A stretch of 42,937 nt of DNA from an uncultured Prevotella sp. GTDB lineage: Bacteria; Bacteroidota; Bacteroidia; Bacteroidales; Bacteroidaceae. Shown in pieces: positions 1 through 7,385 of this stretch. The stretch's first letter is position 1. Each line of letters opens with the position of its first letter. The notes beneath the pieces were generated by a model. That model was given only the letters and a program-made list of their open reading frames with translations. It did no database searches and was not told where the DNA came from. The translations under genes and the position numbers were made by a program. The stretch spans positions 1 through 42,937 of the forward strand of contig ONAR01000023.1 of NCBI GenBank assembly GCA_900315835.1, in the 5' to 3' direction.

Positions 1-353
1 TCTCCACCGCAGCAGCAACCGCAATCGCCGTCAACGGGGACAATCGTCAGGTCCTTGCCTGACCACTCGCTCATCTGTGCAGTGGACGGGTATTGCCCCA
101 CAACGGCAACCTCTCCTCCGACGAGGGTTATGGGCAGCACGTCGGCACCTTTCTCGCGAAGCAGTTGTTTCACCTTGTCATTCTTGATAAAGGCTTGTGG
201 CTCACTGCTCAAATTGTGGCGTTTCACCTCTATGCCCATATTCTTCAGCACATCGATGAGCGTGGCGATGCGCAACAGATTCTTGTCTACACTGGGGCCG
301 CATACTCCCGTGGAGCAGCACATGGCCGGGTCGAAAATCTCAATCTCTTTCAT
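1..353 (-). CDS. arsD: ArsD arsenite metallochaperone (3' end outside window)
   Basis: ArsD carries trivalent arsenic in the cytosol and hands it to the ArsA ATPase of the efflux pump; it also has weak repressor activity in some systems. The start is the ATG at 351-353 and 117 codons are visible before the window edge. Residues 8-18 read DPAMCCSTGVC, placing Cys12, Cys13 and Cys18 exactly where the metal-binding triad lies in the well-studied ArsD. A second cysteine cluster (CGCCCG) lies near the visible end, like the vicinal pairs of classical ArsD. The start overlaps the end of the preceding thioredoxin-fold gene by 14 bp, so the two are co-transcribed. By analogy with the Bacteroides vulgatus ars operon, arsA and an efflux permease may follow to the left, but they are not visible here. 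Confidence 0.93.
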   Translation of the reverse strand, partial: MKEIEIFDPAMCCSTGVCGPSVDKNLLRIATLIDVLKNMGIEVKRHNLSSEPQAFIKNDKVKQLLREKGADVLPITLVGGEVAVVGQYPSTAQMSEWSGKDLTIVPVDGDCGCCCGG

Positions 354-765
354 GTTTTTTTATTTTAATGTTTGTCACTAATTCGTTGTATGGGATATAT
401 CCCTCATGGCGAAACACGAGCTTTCCTCGTTTGTCCAGCACTATCTGCTGGGGGATGATGTCAATATGGAAATATTCCAGCCAACAGGTATTTACCGTTT
501 GGGCCACATCTACAAAGCACACTTTTACTCTTGGAAAGTTGGTTCTCATTGAGTCTAACACGCCGTCCATCATTTTGCAGGGTATACAGTGATGGGAGCC
601 AAACTCCAAGAACGTGTAGTCGTAGTTTCCGCCGTTCTCGGTATAGTTGTATTTCAGCCTGATGCTGTCTTCCATGTTGATTCTGCTGTCAGTCTTGCTC
701 CCTTGCGCATTGGCTGGTAGCAGGATGAATAGCCCAAGAAGCAGGATGAGATACGCTGTCTTCAT
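340..765 (-). CDS. Secreted thioredoxin-fold protein of the ars operon
   Basis: This 141-residue protein begins with an apparent signal peptide (residues 1-20, hydrophobic, ending ANA-Q), so it should act in the periplasm. A thioredoxin-like domain follows with the redox motif CIPC at residues 60-63 and a cis-Pro-type segment (DIIPQQIVLD) downstream. The likely role is thiol-disulfide exchange, probably receiving electrons from the CcdA-like membrane protein encoded two genes upstream. It overlaps the upstream thioredoxin gene by 4 bp (ATGA) and arsD by 14 bp, so it is translationally coupled on both sides. The exact substrate is unknown; the arsenic link is inferred from position only. Confidence 0.8.
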   Translation of the reverse strand: MKTAYLILLLGLFILLPANAQGSKTDSRINMEDSIRLKYNYTENGGNYDYTFLEFGSHHCIPCKMMDGVLDSMRTNFPRVKVCFVDVAQTVNTCWLEYFHIDIIPQQIVLDKRGKLVFRHEGYIPYNELVTNIKIKKHERD

Positions 766-1034
766 TTCTTGCTCACATCCTTAATCTTAGCCTCAGCCTC
801 CAACAACTGCCTTACTTGGCCGATAGATGGAACCTGTCCGTTCATTACCACCTTCCCGTCAATAACGACTGCTGGCAGCGAAAGAATGTTGTAATCGAGA
901 ATTTTGACAATGTCGGTCACATATTCTACTGTGGCCTCCAACTTATCTTCCTCCACTACGTACTTCACCGTCTCGTAAGTCTTCTTACATCGGGAGCATC
1001 CCGAACCTAAAATTTTAATGTCCATTTTCTCCAT
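762..1034 (-). CDS. Small cytosolic thioredoxin/glutaredoxin-like protein (TM0996 type)
   Basis: The product is about 90 residues with no signal peptide. It has the motif CSRC at residues 13-16 (context GSGCSRCKK) and the SLPAVVIDGK segment typical of the redox-active-disulfide-protein-2 (TM0996/MTH895) family, small thioredoxin-like proteins often linked to ars and permease genes. The C-terminal tail is rich in charged residues. ATG codons at 1034 and 1025 (fourth residue) are both possible starts. The gene starts 4 bp after the CcdA-like gene ends and overlaps the next thioredoxin gene by 4 bp. It may correspond to the component called ArsE in some ars clusters, but I could not confirm that naming. 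Confidence 0.82.
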   Translation of the reverse strand: MEKMDIKILGSGCSRCKKTYETVKYVVEEDKLEATVEYVTDIVKILDYNILSLPAVVIDGKVVMNGQVPSIGQVRQLLEAEAKIKDVSKK

Positions 1035-1038
1035 TTTG

Positions 1039-1746
1039 TTAAAGTATATATGTATTGAAACACAAATATGTGCCTGTCAGCATGAAAACCAAGCCCACTG
1101 CAATGGAGCCCCATTTCTGTAGAATCTTCATTCGATGGTATAACTGGCCGATTTTTCCCAAGCTATACGCTAATACCCATGCCACGAGTACTACTGGCAA
1201 GGCTGTAGCCAAGGCGAAAACCACCGGAAGAAGCCATCCTGCCCGAGAGTAGGCAGACATAGGTATTAGCATGCCGAAATAGAATACGGCACTCGTAGGA
1301 CAGAATGCCATGGCGAAAAGTACGCCCAAGAGAAATGCACCCCACCATCCTTTGAGATAATCTTTGGCTGTTCCGTGGTAACCAAATTGGGGGATGTGTA
1401 TGTGTTCGGCCAATAACATATATAGGCCTATGACCATCAACAATGGCCCAAGCAGATAGGTGCTCCACTGGGCAAGCACATCCTGAAGGCCAAAGGCACT
1501 TGCTCCGTGGCGGATGATAGCTATTAGTACGATTCCTAACAAGGCATACGACATAGTGCGCCCCAATGTGTAAAAAAGTCCATTGCGAAGAATGCGGCTT
1601 CTGTTGTCCACATCCTTGCTGATATAGCTGATCGCGGCGATGTTCGTTGCCAATGGGCAGGGGGATATGGCCGTGAGCAGTCCTAACAAGAAGGCTGTGG
1701 CTACGGGAGTCGAGCTACTGTCCAACAGAGATTGAAGCCATTCCAT
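1039..1746 (-). CDS. arsG: ArsG-family, CcdA/DsbD-like membrane protein
   Basis: This 235-residue integral membrane protein has about six hydrophobic segments. Two cysteines sit in the contexts ISPCPLATN (Cys30, first membrane helix) and AFCPTSA (Cys149, middle of the protein), the pattern of CcdA/DsbD thiol transporters, which move reducing equivalents across the inner membrane through a Cys pair. The family is annotated as the aromatic aminobenzylarsenical efflux permease ArsG in Bacteroides ars operons. Seen: fold type, cysteines and position. Inferred: that it acts as an electron carrier for the neighbouring CxxC proteins rather than, or as well as, an arsenical permease. It lies 7 bp after arsF and 4 bp before the TM0996-like gene. 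Confidence 0.78.
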   Translation of the reverse strand: MEWLQSLLDSSSTPVATAFLLGLLTAISPCPLATNIAAISYISKDVDNRSRILRNGLFYTLGRTMSYALLGIVLIAIIRHGASAFGLQDVLAQWSTYLLGPLLMVIGLYMLLAEHIHIPQFGYHGTAKDYLKGWWGAFLLGVLFAMAFCPTSAVFYFGMLIPMSAYSRAGWLLPVVFALATALPVVLVAWVLAYSLGKIGQLYHRMKILQKWGSIAVGLVFMLTGTYLCFNTYIL

Positions 1747-1753
1747 AGTAGTA

Positions 1754-2179
1754 TTATTTTAATAGGGTACGGATTTGCTGTTCCAGCTCTCTCTCAAATA
1801 TTTTCTTGTTGCCGATGTGGCTGAAGGCATAGTTGGTAAAGTTGACTGTCTGCTCCTTTCTGCCATCGTGTCTAATCAAAATCAGAGATGACCAACTTAT
1901 TTGGTACTTCTTGGCGAGAGCCTTGTTTTTGGACTGTGAGAAGTCAATGGTACGATAGACCACCTGGCGGGTCTTCAGTTCTTTGGCGAATCGACTTTTC
2001 ACGACGTTCTTGGTGGTACTCTCGATGTCGATGCAGGTCTTACAGCGCACCTTACCGTAGAAATAGATCACCTCTACATAAGTTCGGGGACGGTTGGGCG
2101 TTGCCGAGGTCACGAAGAGTGCGAACAGCATCAGCAACAACCATGTTGGCAACAATCGGTTTGTAATGGATTTTTTCAT
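1754..2179 (-). CDS. arsF: ArsF-family membrane-anchored thioredoxin-fold protein
   Basis: I chose the ATG at 2179 (MKKSITNRLL), giving 141 residues; an ATG three codons upstream (2188) is an alternative. Longer in-frame versions would run back into the arsR end and the hairpin between the genes, so they are unlikely. A hydrophobic segment at about residues 10-26 is a signal peptide or anchor. A thioredoxin-like domain follows, with beta strand VEVIYFYG and motif CKTC (Cys46, Cys49). The family name in current databases is nitrophenyl compound nitroreductase subunit ArsF, from work on organoarsenicals. There is no flavin-binding motif that I can see, so a redox partner role looks more likely than being a nitroreductase on its own. 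Confidence 0.7.
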   Translation of the reverse strand: MKKSITNRLLPTWLLLMLFALFVTSATPNRPRTYVEVIYFYGKVRCKTCIDIESTTKNVVKSRFAKELKTRQVVYRTIDFSQSKNKALAKKYQISWSSLILIRHDGRKEQTVNFTNYAFSHIGNKKIFERELEQQIRTLLK

Positions 2180-2222
2180 GTTTGTCATTTGTAAAACTAC
2201 GAATAATAACTCTATTATAATA

Positions 2223-2244
2223 GGCGGACAATACATGATCCGCC
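2223..2244 (-). promoter_or_regulatory. Hairpin between arsR and arsF
   Basis: A perfect 6-bp inverted repeat, GGCGGA (2223-2228) and TCCGCC (2239-2244), has a 10-base loop. It starts 9 bp after the arsR stop and sits about 35-45 bp upstream of the arsF start. An AT-rich tract (TATTATAATAG on the minus strand) follows it. It could be a partial terminator or an RNA-processing or stabilising hairpin that sets arsR apart from the rest of the operon. Confidence 0.45.
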
Positions 2245-2252
2245 TGACAAGA

Positions 2253-2591
2253 TTACTTGATTGTTCCGCAACCGCAGTGTCCGTTCTTGATTTCTTTGGA
2301 GAAGAAATTGCAGAACAGTTCATGTGCATACTGCCAGTTGTCGCGGTTGATGCAATATCTCACCTTTGGGGCTTCAATGATGCCCTGTATGAGTCCAGCA
2401 TCTTTGAGCTCCTTCAGATGCTGGCTCACGGTTGCCTTGGCGATGGGCAGCTCATCGTGAATGTCACCGAAATAGCACTCCTGCCTGCTGGCGAGGAAGG
2501 TGAGGATCTGAATCCTGGCGGGATGAGCCAAAGCTTTGGCGAAGCGGGCTATCTGCTCAGCCTTGAGGCAATAGTCTTTCTTGGTATCCAT
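2253..2591 (-). CDS. arsR: ArsR-family arsenic-responsive repressor
   Basis: This 112-residue winged-helix repressor would bind the ars promoter and release it when trivalent arsenic binds. The family signature is clear: [14 protein letters not shown] (residues 21-34), then the recognition helix region [16 protein letters not shown] (53-68). The classical arsenic site in the third helix (CxCxxC) is missing, with only Cys39 there (ECYFGD). Other cysteines are Cys8, Cys80, Cys94 and a C-terminal Cys106/Cys108 pair in GHCGCG, so sensing must use a different cysteine set. Its first 35 bp overlap the end of arsC, so repressor and reductase are translationally coupled. The start is ATG at 2591. Confidence 0.9.
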   Translation of the reverse strand: MDTKKDYCLKAEQIARFAKALAHPARIQILTFLASRQECYFGDIHDELPIAKATVSQHLKELKDAGLIQGIIEAPKVRYCINRDNWQYAHELFCNFFSKEIKNGHCGCGTIK

Positions 2592-3000
2592 GGTCGTCTA
2601 AATAAGTATGATGGAAATTGTTGAAAGTCTCAATGATACGGTCTCTCACTTTCCGGAACACAGAGAGTTGCTCTTCGGTGGAGCCTGTTGCTAACGAGGG
2701 ATCGGGAAAACTGATATGCATCTGCCGCTTTACCTTTCCGGTGAATACAGGACACGCCTCGCGGGCATGGTCACAGACTGTGATGACGGCGTTGAGATAG
2801 TCCTTGACATTGTGCGGCTGCAAATCAGTAATCGGCATGCCGGCCTCCTTCATCACTTCAATGGCCAAAGGATGAACTTGCGGGGCAGGATAAGTGCCGG
2901 CCGACCTTACGCAGAGCTCGGCATCCAAATGTTGCAGGCAAGCTTGCGCCATCTTGCTTCGGCAACTGTTTCCTGTACAGAGAATCAATACCTTCTTCAT
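2557..3000 (-). CDS. arsC: Arsenate reductase, low-molecular-weight phosphatase fold
   Basis: It reduces arsenate to arsenite in the cytosol. From the chosen ATG at 3000 the protein is 147 residues. The phosphatase loop CTGNSCR (Cys8 to Arg14, CX5R) is present, and a second pair, Cys76 and Cys83 (CDHAREAC), has the seven-residue spacing of the thioredoxin-coupled ArsC of Gram-positive type, in which three cysteines pass a disulfide to thioredoxin. The DP motif near the C-terminus (SFPDPS) supplies the general acid. An upstream in-frame ATG at 3054 would span the promoter box at 3009-3016, so it was not used. It appears to be the first gene of the operon, overlapping arsR. Confidence 0.92.
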   Translation of the reverse strand: MKKVLILCTGNSCRSKMAQACLQHLDAELCVRSAGTYPAPQVHPLAIEVMKEAGMPITDLQPHNVKDYLNAVITVCDHAREACPVFTGKVKRQMHISFPDPSLATGSTEEQLSVFRKVRDRIIETFNNFHHTYLDDHGYQERLLPQG

Positions 3001-3008
3001 TTTGTTCG

Positions 3009-3016
3009 CAAAGTTA
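3009..3016 (-). promoter_or_regulatory. -7 promoter box for the ars operon
   Basis: On the minus strand this reads TAACTTTG, a perfect match to the Bacteroidetes TAnnTTTG -7 element. It ends 8 bp before the arsC ATG, implying a very short or absent leader. A binding site for ArsR would be expected to overlap it, but I see no strong dyad. Confidence 0.6.
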
Positions 3017-3195
3017 CGAATAATATCAAGAAAAGAATCATGCTTCTCATTCATTTAACTATATTTTACATTCCACGACTTATGCGTAACCATTCAGCGG
3101 ATTCCATTCGGTCACTTCTAATATTCCCATGTCATAGGGACGGCTGTGCAATCATGCCTAACGGTTTAACCGGTGATGGTATTCCATCCGTTTGA

Positions 3196-3260
3196 CGTAT
3201 AGCTAACGGCCGTTTGACCAAGTAGCTGACGGCCGTCTAACGTATGGCTTACGGCCGTTG
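3196..3260. repeat. Short tandem repeat around ACGGCCGT palindromes
   Basis: The palindrome ACGGCCGT occurs at 3206-3213, 3229-3236 and 3251-3258, spaced 23 and 22 bp. Each is preceded by a similar 8-10-bp context (GTATAGCTA, AGTAGCTG, GTATGGCTT). A decayed copy (CCTAACGGTTTAAC) lies near 3160-3175. Confidence 0.7.
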
Positions 3261-3290
3261 TATTTATATCATTTTAGTTATGCCAGTCAA

Positions 3291-3330
3291 ACTAAAAACA
3301 GGGGGCATACCCTCAGCAGGTACACCCCCT
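3291..3330 (-). terminator. Terminator after typA
   Basis: Stem AGGGGG (3300-3305) pairs with CCCCCT (3325-3330), with a further TACC/GGTA stem inside after a CA/CA bulge. On the minus strand it is followed by GTTTTTAG. It begins 23 bp beyond the typA stop. Confidence 0.8.
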
Positions 3331-3352
3331 ATATCTTAAAGAAATCATATTG

Positions 3353-5155
3353 TTATTCCTTGTTGGCGCGCTTACGCTCCAGGTGGTCGAGGATAATCTT
3401 GCGCATGCGCATGCTCTTCGGGGTCACCTCGACATACTCGTCGGCCTTGATATACTCCAGGCATTCCTCCAGACTCATCACGGTCTTCGGCACGATGTGC
3501 GCCTTCTCGTCAGAGCCCGAGGCACGAACGTTGGTCAGCTGCTTAGCCTTGCACACGTTGACCACGAGGTCGTTGTCGTGAACATGCTCACCGACCACCT
3601 GACCGGCATAGACTTCCTCACCCGGATCGATGAAGAACTTACCGCGGTCCTGCAGTTTGTCGATGGCATAGGCGTAAGCCGTACCCGTATCCATTGAAAC
3701 CATCGAGCCGTTGGTGCGGCGGATGATCTCGCCCTTGTAAGGCTGATACTCCTTATAACGGTGCGCCATAATGGCCTCACCCTGACTGGCCGTCAGCACA
3801 TTGGTGCGCAGACCGATGATACCACGTGAGGGGATGTCGAAAGTGATGTTGACACGGTCGCCTTCGGTTTCCATGCCCGTCATCTCACCCTTACGGCGTG
3901 TGACCATATCCACCATCTTGCTGGAGTAATCCTGCGGCACATTGATGTCGAGTTCCTCAATAGGCTCACATTTCTGACCGTCAATCTCCTTATAGATTAC
4001 CTGCGGCTGACCCACCTGAAGTTCGTAACCCTCGCGGCGCATGGTCTCGATAAGCACAGAGAGGTGAAGCACGCCACGGCCCTTGACAATCCAGCGGTCG
4101 GTAGAGCCAGCGACAGGCTCCACGCGCAGGGCGATATTCTTCTCCAACTCATGCATCAGACGGTCGTTGATCTGGCGAGAGGTGCAGTACTTGCCCTCAC
4201 GACCGAAGAACGGCGAGTCGTTGATGGTGAAGAGCATGCTCATCGTAGGCTCATCAACGGCAATCGGCGGCAGCGGCTCAGGATTCTCGAAGTCGGCGAT
4301 GGTGTCGCCAATCTCGAAGTGCTCAAGGCCAATCACAGCGCAGATATCGCCAGAGCTCACCTCGTCAACACGACGGTGGGTGATGCCCTCGAAGGTATGC
4401 AGCTCCTTGATCTTCGTCTTCTCCTGCGTGCCGTCACGGTGGCAGATGGTGATATTCATGCCATCCTTAAGCGTGCCACGATGCACACGACCCACGGCGA
4501 TACGACCCGTATAACTGCTGTAATCCAGACTCGTAATCAGCATCTGGGGCGTACCCTCGAGCTTCTTAGGAGCCGGAATGACTTCCAAAATCTTATCCAA
4601 GAGGTAGTCAATGTTGTCAGTGGGCTTATTATAATCCGGTCCCATCCAGCCATTCTTGGCCGAACCGTAGACCACGGGGAAGTCGAGCTGGTCCTCAGTA
4701 GCATTGAGGTCGCACATCAGATCGAACACCATCTCATACACCTGCTCAGGGCGGCAGTTGGGCTTGTCAACCTTGTTGACGACCACAATGGGCTTCAATC
4801 CAATCTTCAGGGCCTTCTGCAACACGAAACGCGTCTGCGGCATCGGCCCTTCAAAGGCATCAACCAGCAGCAGACAGCCGTCGGCCATGTTGAGCACACG
4901 CTCAACCTCGCCACCGAAATCAGAGTGGCCCGGAGTATCGAGAATGTTGATTTTTACGCCTTTCCAAGTGATGGAAACGTTCTTAGAAAGAATGGTAATA
5001 CCGCGCTCACGCTCCAAATCATTGGAGTCAAGCACTGCGCCACTGTTATCCTGACCGTCGCGAAACAATTTACCGGCGAGCATCATCTTGTCAACCAACG
5101 TTGTCTTGCCGTGGTCGACATGCGCAATAACTGCAATGTTACGAATGTCTTGCAT
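3353..5155 (-). CDS. typA: Ribosome-associated GTPase TypA/BipA
   Basis: TypA is a translational GTPase of the EF-G/LepA class that binds the ribosome and helps ribosome assembly and stress growth. The 600-residue product matches the family length. Near the N-terminus are the G1 loop [10 protein letters not shown], the switch region RERGITI, G3 [12 protein letters not shown] and G4 NKVDK. The rest covers the EF-Tu-like domain 2, the EF-G III and V-like domains and the TypA C-terminal domain (for example PSRGIIGLR). The first ATG is at 5155; one codon upstream is a TTG that I did not use. It is a single-gene unit with its own -7 box and terminator, divergent from rpsO. Confidence 0.97.
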   Translation of the reverse strand: MQDIRNIAVIAHVDHGKTTLVDKMMLAGKLFRDGQDNSGAVLDSNDLERERGITILSKNVSITWKGVKINILDTPGHSDFGGEVERVLNMADGCLLLVDAFEGPMPQTRFVLQKALKIGLKPIVVVNKVDKPNCRPEQVYEMVFDLMCDLNATEDQLDFPVVYGSAKNGWMGPDYNKPTDNIDYLLDKILEVIPAPKKLEGTPQMLITSLDYSSYTGRIAVGRVHRGTLKDGMNITICHRDGTQEKTKIKELHTFEGITHRRVDEVSSGDICAVIGLEHFEIGDTIADFENPEPLPPIAVDEPTMSMLFTINDSPFFGREGKYCTSRQINDRLMHELEKNIALRVEPVAGSTDRWIVKGRGVLHLSVLIETMRREGYELQVGQPQVIYKEIDGQKCEPIEELDINVPQDYSSKMVDMVTRRKGEMTGMETEGDRVNITFDIPSRGIIGLRTNVLTASQGEAIMAHRYKEYQPYKGEIIRRTNGSMVSMDTGTAYAYAIDKLQDRGKFFIDPGEEVYAGQVVGEHVHDNDLVVNVCKAKQLTNVRASGSDEKAHIVPKTVMSLEECLEYIKADEYVEVTPKSMRMRKIILDHLERKRANKE

Positions 5156-5194
5156 CAATAATAACTTAAAAATACGCTAACGTTTATTTGAATG

Positions 5195-5202
5195 CAAAAT
5201 TA
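5195..5202 (-). promoter_or_regulatory. -7 promoter box for typA
   Basis: It reads TAATTTTG on the minus strand, matching TAnnTTTG, 40 bp upstream of the typA start. It lies 45 bp from the opposite-strand rpsO box, so the two promoters are divergent. Confidence 0.6.
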
Positions 5203-5246
5203 CGAAAAAATAATGGGAAAAGCTATGTCACGTGGGATAAAATTAT

Positions 5247-5254
5247 TAACTTTG
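5247..5254 (+). promoter_or_regulatory. -7 promoter box for rpsO
   Basis: TAACTTTG matches the Bacteroidetes -7 consensus. The leader to the rpsO ATG would be about 105 nt. A 7-bp inverted repeat, TGCATCG (5253-5259) and CGATGCA (5275-5281), straddles the expected transcription start. Confidence 0.6.
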
Positions 5255-5364
5255 CATCGCATTTTCGGAGATACCGATGCATTCGAGGCTGTAAAGCGTT
5301 AAGATTAAGGCGTTTTCGCGACCAAAGGATGTTAATGATGCACCTACAATTAATCACAATTCAA

Positions 5365-5634
5365 ATGTATTTAAACAAAGACAAGAAGACCGAGATCTTC
5401 GGTAAGTATGGCAAGGACGCCAAGGACACGGGTTCTGCAGAGAGCCAGATTGCACTGTTCACCTATCGCATCGCTCACCTCACTGAGCACGTGAAGGCTA
5501 ACCACAAGGACTATGTGACCACCCGTTCGCTGACTCAGCTCGTCGGCAAGCGCCGCGCCCTGCTCAACTACCTGAAGGAGCGCGACATCGAGCGCTACCG
5601 CGCCATCGTCAAGAACCTTGGTCTGCGTAAGTAA
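5365..5634 (+). CDS. rpsO: 30S ribosomal protein S15
   Basis: S15 binds 16S rRNA early in assembly of the small-subunit platform. The 89-residue product has the normal family length and the conserved core TGSAESQIALFTYRI, then HxKDYxTTRSL and KRRALLNYL. The start is the ATG at 5365 (MYLNKDKKTE). The open frame extends 59 codons further upstream, but that part covers the promoter and leader and resembles no S15. There is no Shine-Dalgarno sequence, as usual for this phylum. It is followed by a strong symmetric terminator. Confidence 0.97.
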   Translation: MYLNKDKKTEIFGKYGKDAKDTGSAESQIALFTYRIAHLTEHVKANHKDYVTTRSLTQLVGKRRALLNYLKERDIERYRAIVKNLGLRK

Positions 5635-5655
5635 TTCGGTCAACGGAAATAACTC

Positions 5656-5694
5656 AAAAGCGCCATGCTTCTCATTCAGAGGCATGGCGCTTTT
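5656..5694. terminator. Bidirectional terminator between rpsO and folK
   Basis: A perfect 13-bp stem, AAAAGCGCCATGC (5656-5668) and GCATGGCGCTTTT (5682-5694), encloses a 13-base loop. T-runs appear on both strands, so it can serve rpsO (plus) and the folK end of the minus-strand operon. Confidence 0.9.
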
Positions 5695-5745
5695 CTGTTT
5701 CAATACCCTAACACCGTAGCTGAAAGGGATGATGAGGTCAGCGGG

Positions 5746-6159
5746 TCAATGCGGAAGAATCTCCTTCAAGGGCGTCATCACGAAGTCGCGCTGATGCATC
5801 AGCGGATGAGGAATCTTCAGGTCGGGCTCATCAATATGTACGTCATCGTAGAGCAAGATGTCGATGTCGATGACGCGGTCACAGTAATCGCCGTCGACCG
5901 TTTTCCCCGTACGACCCAACTCCTTCTCAATGGCCTGGGCTACCCGCAGCACCTGACGCGGCTCGAGCGTTGTCTGACAGCAGACGCAGGCATTGAGAAA
6001 CATATTGGGCGACGAGAAGCCCCACGGCTCGGTCTCGATGAGCGACGACTGCCGCAGCACCGGGCCGACGCGGTTGCCAAGCAGCTCAATCGCATTGTGA
6101 ATGAGCCGCTTGCGGTTGCCGATGTTGGATCCGATGCTGAAATAAACGGTATGTTCCAT
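5746..6159 (-). CDS. folK: 6-hydroxymethyl-dihydropterin pyrophosphokinase
   Basis: HPPK transfers pyrophosphate from ATP to hydroxymethyl-dihydropterin in folate synthesis. The 137-residue protein shows the start motif YFSIGSNIGNR, then TEPWGF and the metal-binding DIDILLYDD, with PHPLMHQRDFVM near the end, all diagnostic of the family. It is the last gene of the ftsX-to-folK operon and begins 18 bp after queA ends. The start is ATG at 6159. A second folate/pterin gene, folE, lies far away at 29533. Confidence 0.96.
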   Translation of the reverse strand: MEHTVYFSIGSNIGNRKRLIHNAIELLGNRVGPVLRQSSLIETEPWGFSSPNMFLNACVCCQTTLEPRQVLRVAQAIEKELGRTGKTVDGDYCDRVIDIDILLYDDVHIDEPDLKIPHPLMHQRDFVMTPLKEILPH

Positions 6160-6177
6160 CTTCAGTCAGCCAGGCAG

Positions 6178-7371
6178 TTAGTCAACCATGAGCAGGCTAT
6201 CGCCGAAGCAACCAAACTTATAGCCATGCTTCACAGCCAGACGGTAGCACTCCATCACATTCTCGTATCCGCCAAAGGCCGCGGTCGACATGAGCAGCGT
6301 TGACTCAGGATGATAGAAGTTGGCTACCATCGCATTGGCCAACTGGAAGTCGTAAGGCGGGAAGATGAACTTGCTCGTCCATCCGTCATACTCCTTCAGC
6401 ATGCCGTCGGTGCCTACAGCCGTCTCCGTGGCCTTGGCCGTGCTGGTACCGACGACGCAGATGCGGTGACCGGCAGCCTTCGTCTTGTTGACGATGTCGC
6501 AGGCCTCCTTGCCGACAATCATCTGCTCAGAGTCCATCTTATGCTTCGTCAGGTCCTCCACCTCAATCGGAGAGAAGTTGCTCAGACCGCAGTGCAGGGT
6601 GATATAAGCGGTGTTGATGCCCTTGATCTCCATGCGCTTCATCAGCTCACGACTGAAATGCAACCCCGTCGCAGGCGCAGTGACCGCACCCTCATTCTTG
6701 GCAAAGATGCACTGGAAGTTCTCCATATCCTCCTTCGTAGCATGCGAGTGCACATGCATGCCCTCCATGTCGGGGTCGGCCGGACGGCCGTTGAGAATAT
6801 AAACCGGCAGCGGCGTCTCGCCAAGGGCAAAGAGGTCGTGCTTGAACTGGTCATGCGGACAGTCGTAGAGGAAGCGCAGCGAACGGCCACGGCTCGTGGT
6901 GTTGTCATACACCTCGGCGACCATCGTGCCTACTTCGTCGAAGAAGAGCTTGTTGCCGATACGGATCTTACGCGCCGGCTCCACCAACACATCCCACAGA
7001 TGGGTTTCCTCGTTCAACTCGCGAAGGATGAACACCTCAATCTTGGCATCAGTCTTCTCCTTGGTGCCATACAGACGGGCGGGGAACACCTTCGTGTCGT
7101 TGAGCACAAACGTATCGCCGTCGTCGAAATAGTCGATGATATTGCGGAAATCAAGATAATCGCCTTCAATGGGTTTGCCCTTGCTGTCCTTCTTGAAGAG
7201 TTCTATCTCACCCGTTGTACGGTGCAGCACCATCAGGCGTGACTCATCACGGCGAGTGACACGGAAGGAGCCCTTCGTGCCATCTTCGTTGGTAAACTCT
7301 CTCACGAAGCTGTGAGGATAGAGCGCAATGAGATCCTGAGGCAAATCAAATTTGAATTGTGATAGTTTCAT
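6178..7371 (-). CDS. queA: tRNA epoxyqueuosine precursor synthase QueA
   Basis: QueA uses S-adenosylmethionine to attach the ribosyl moiety to preQ1 in tRNA, giving epoxyqueuosine. Motifs include FVLNDTKVFPARL, ALGETPLPVYI, TAPATGLHFS and TLHCGLSNFSPI, and the C-terminal FGDSLLM. The length of 397 residues exceeds the roughly 340-360 usual for the family, with extra residues in the N-terminal 70. I chose the ATG at 7371 because AGGAGA lies 6 bp upstream, one of the few clear Shine-Dalgarno sequences here; an earlier ATG at 7407 would overlap truB. The gene starts 14 bp after truB ends. Confidence 0.96.
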   Translation of the reverse strand: MKLSQFKFDLPQDLIALYPHSFVREFTNEDGTKGSFRVTRRDESRLMVLHRTTGEIELFKKDSKGKPIEGDYLDFRNIIDYFDDGDTFVLNDTKVFPARLYGTKEKTDAKIEVFILRELNEETHLWDVLVEPARKIRIGNKLFFDEVGTMVAEVYDNTTSRGRSLRFLYDCPHDQFKHDLFALGETPLPVYILNGRPADPDMEGMHVHSHATKEDMENFQCIFAKNEGAVTAPATGLHFSRELMKRMEIKGINTAYITLHCGLSNFSPIEVEDLTKHKMDSEQMIVGKEACDIVNKTKAAGHRICVVGTSTAKATETAVGTDGMLKEYDGWTSKFIFPPYDFQLANAMVANFYHPESTLLMSTAAFGGYENVMECYRLAVKHGYKFGCFGDSLLMVD

Positions 7372-7385
7372 ATCTTCTCCTTTAT

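Larger units (their letters stand above)
3017..3352. other. Gene-free region between arsC and typA
   Basis: No convincing gene is seen. The stretch holds the upstream side of the ars promoter, three copies of a 22-23-bp repeat at about 3196-3260 and the typA terminator at 3291-3330. It separates two minus-strand units, so the ars operon is transcribed away from the typA terminator. Confidence 0.6.

Noticed and set aside
3001-3054. 18-codon N-terminal extension of ArsC
   Set aside because: It contains the promoter box and no conserved residues; the family starts at the KKVLILCTG segment.
4064-5161. 365-codon plus-strand open frame opposite typA
   Set aside because: It lies entirely antisense to a clear typA with intact motifs; its translation has no family features. 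Long antisense frames are expected in this codon bias.
5188-5364. N-terminal extension of S15
   Set aside because: It would cover the promoter box and leader; S15 of normal length starts at 5365.
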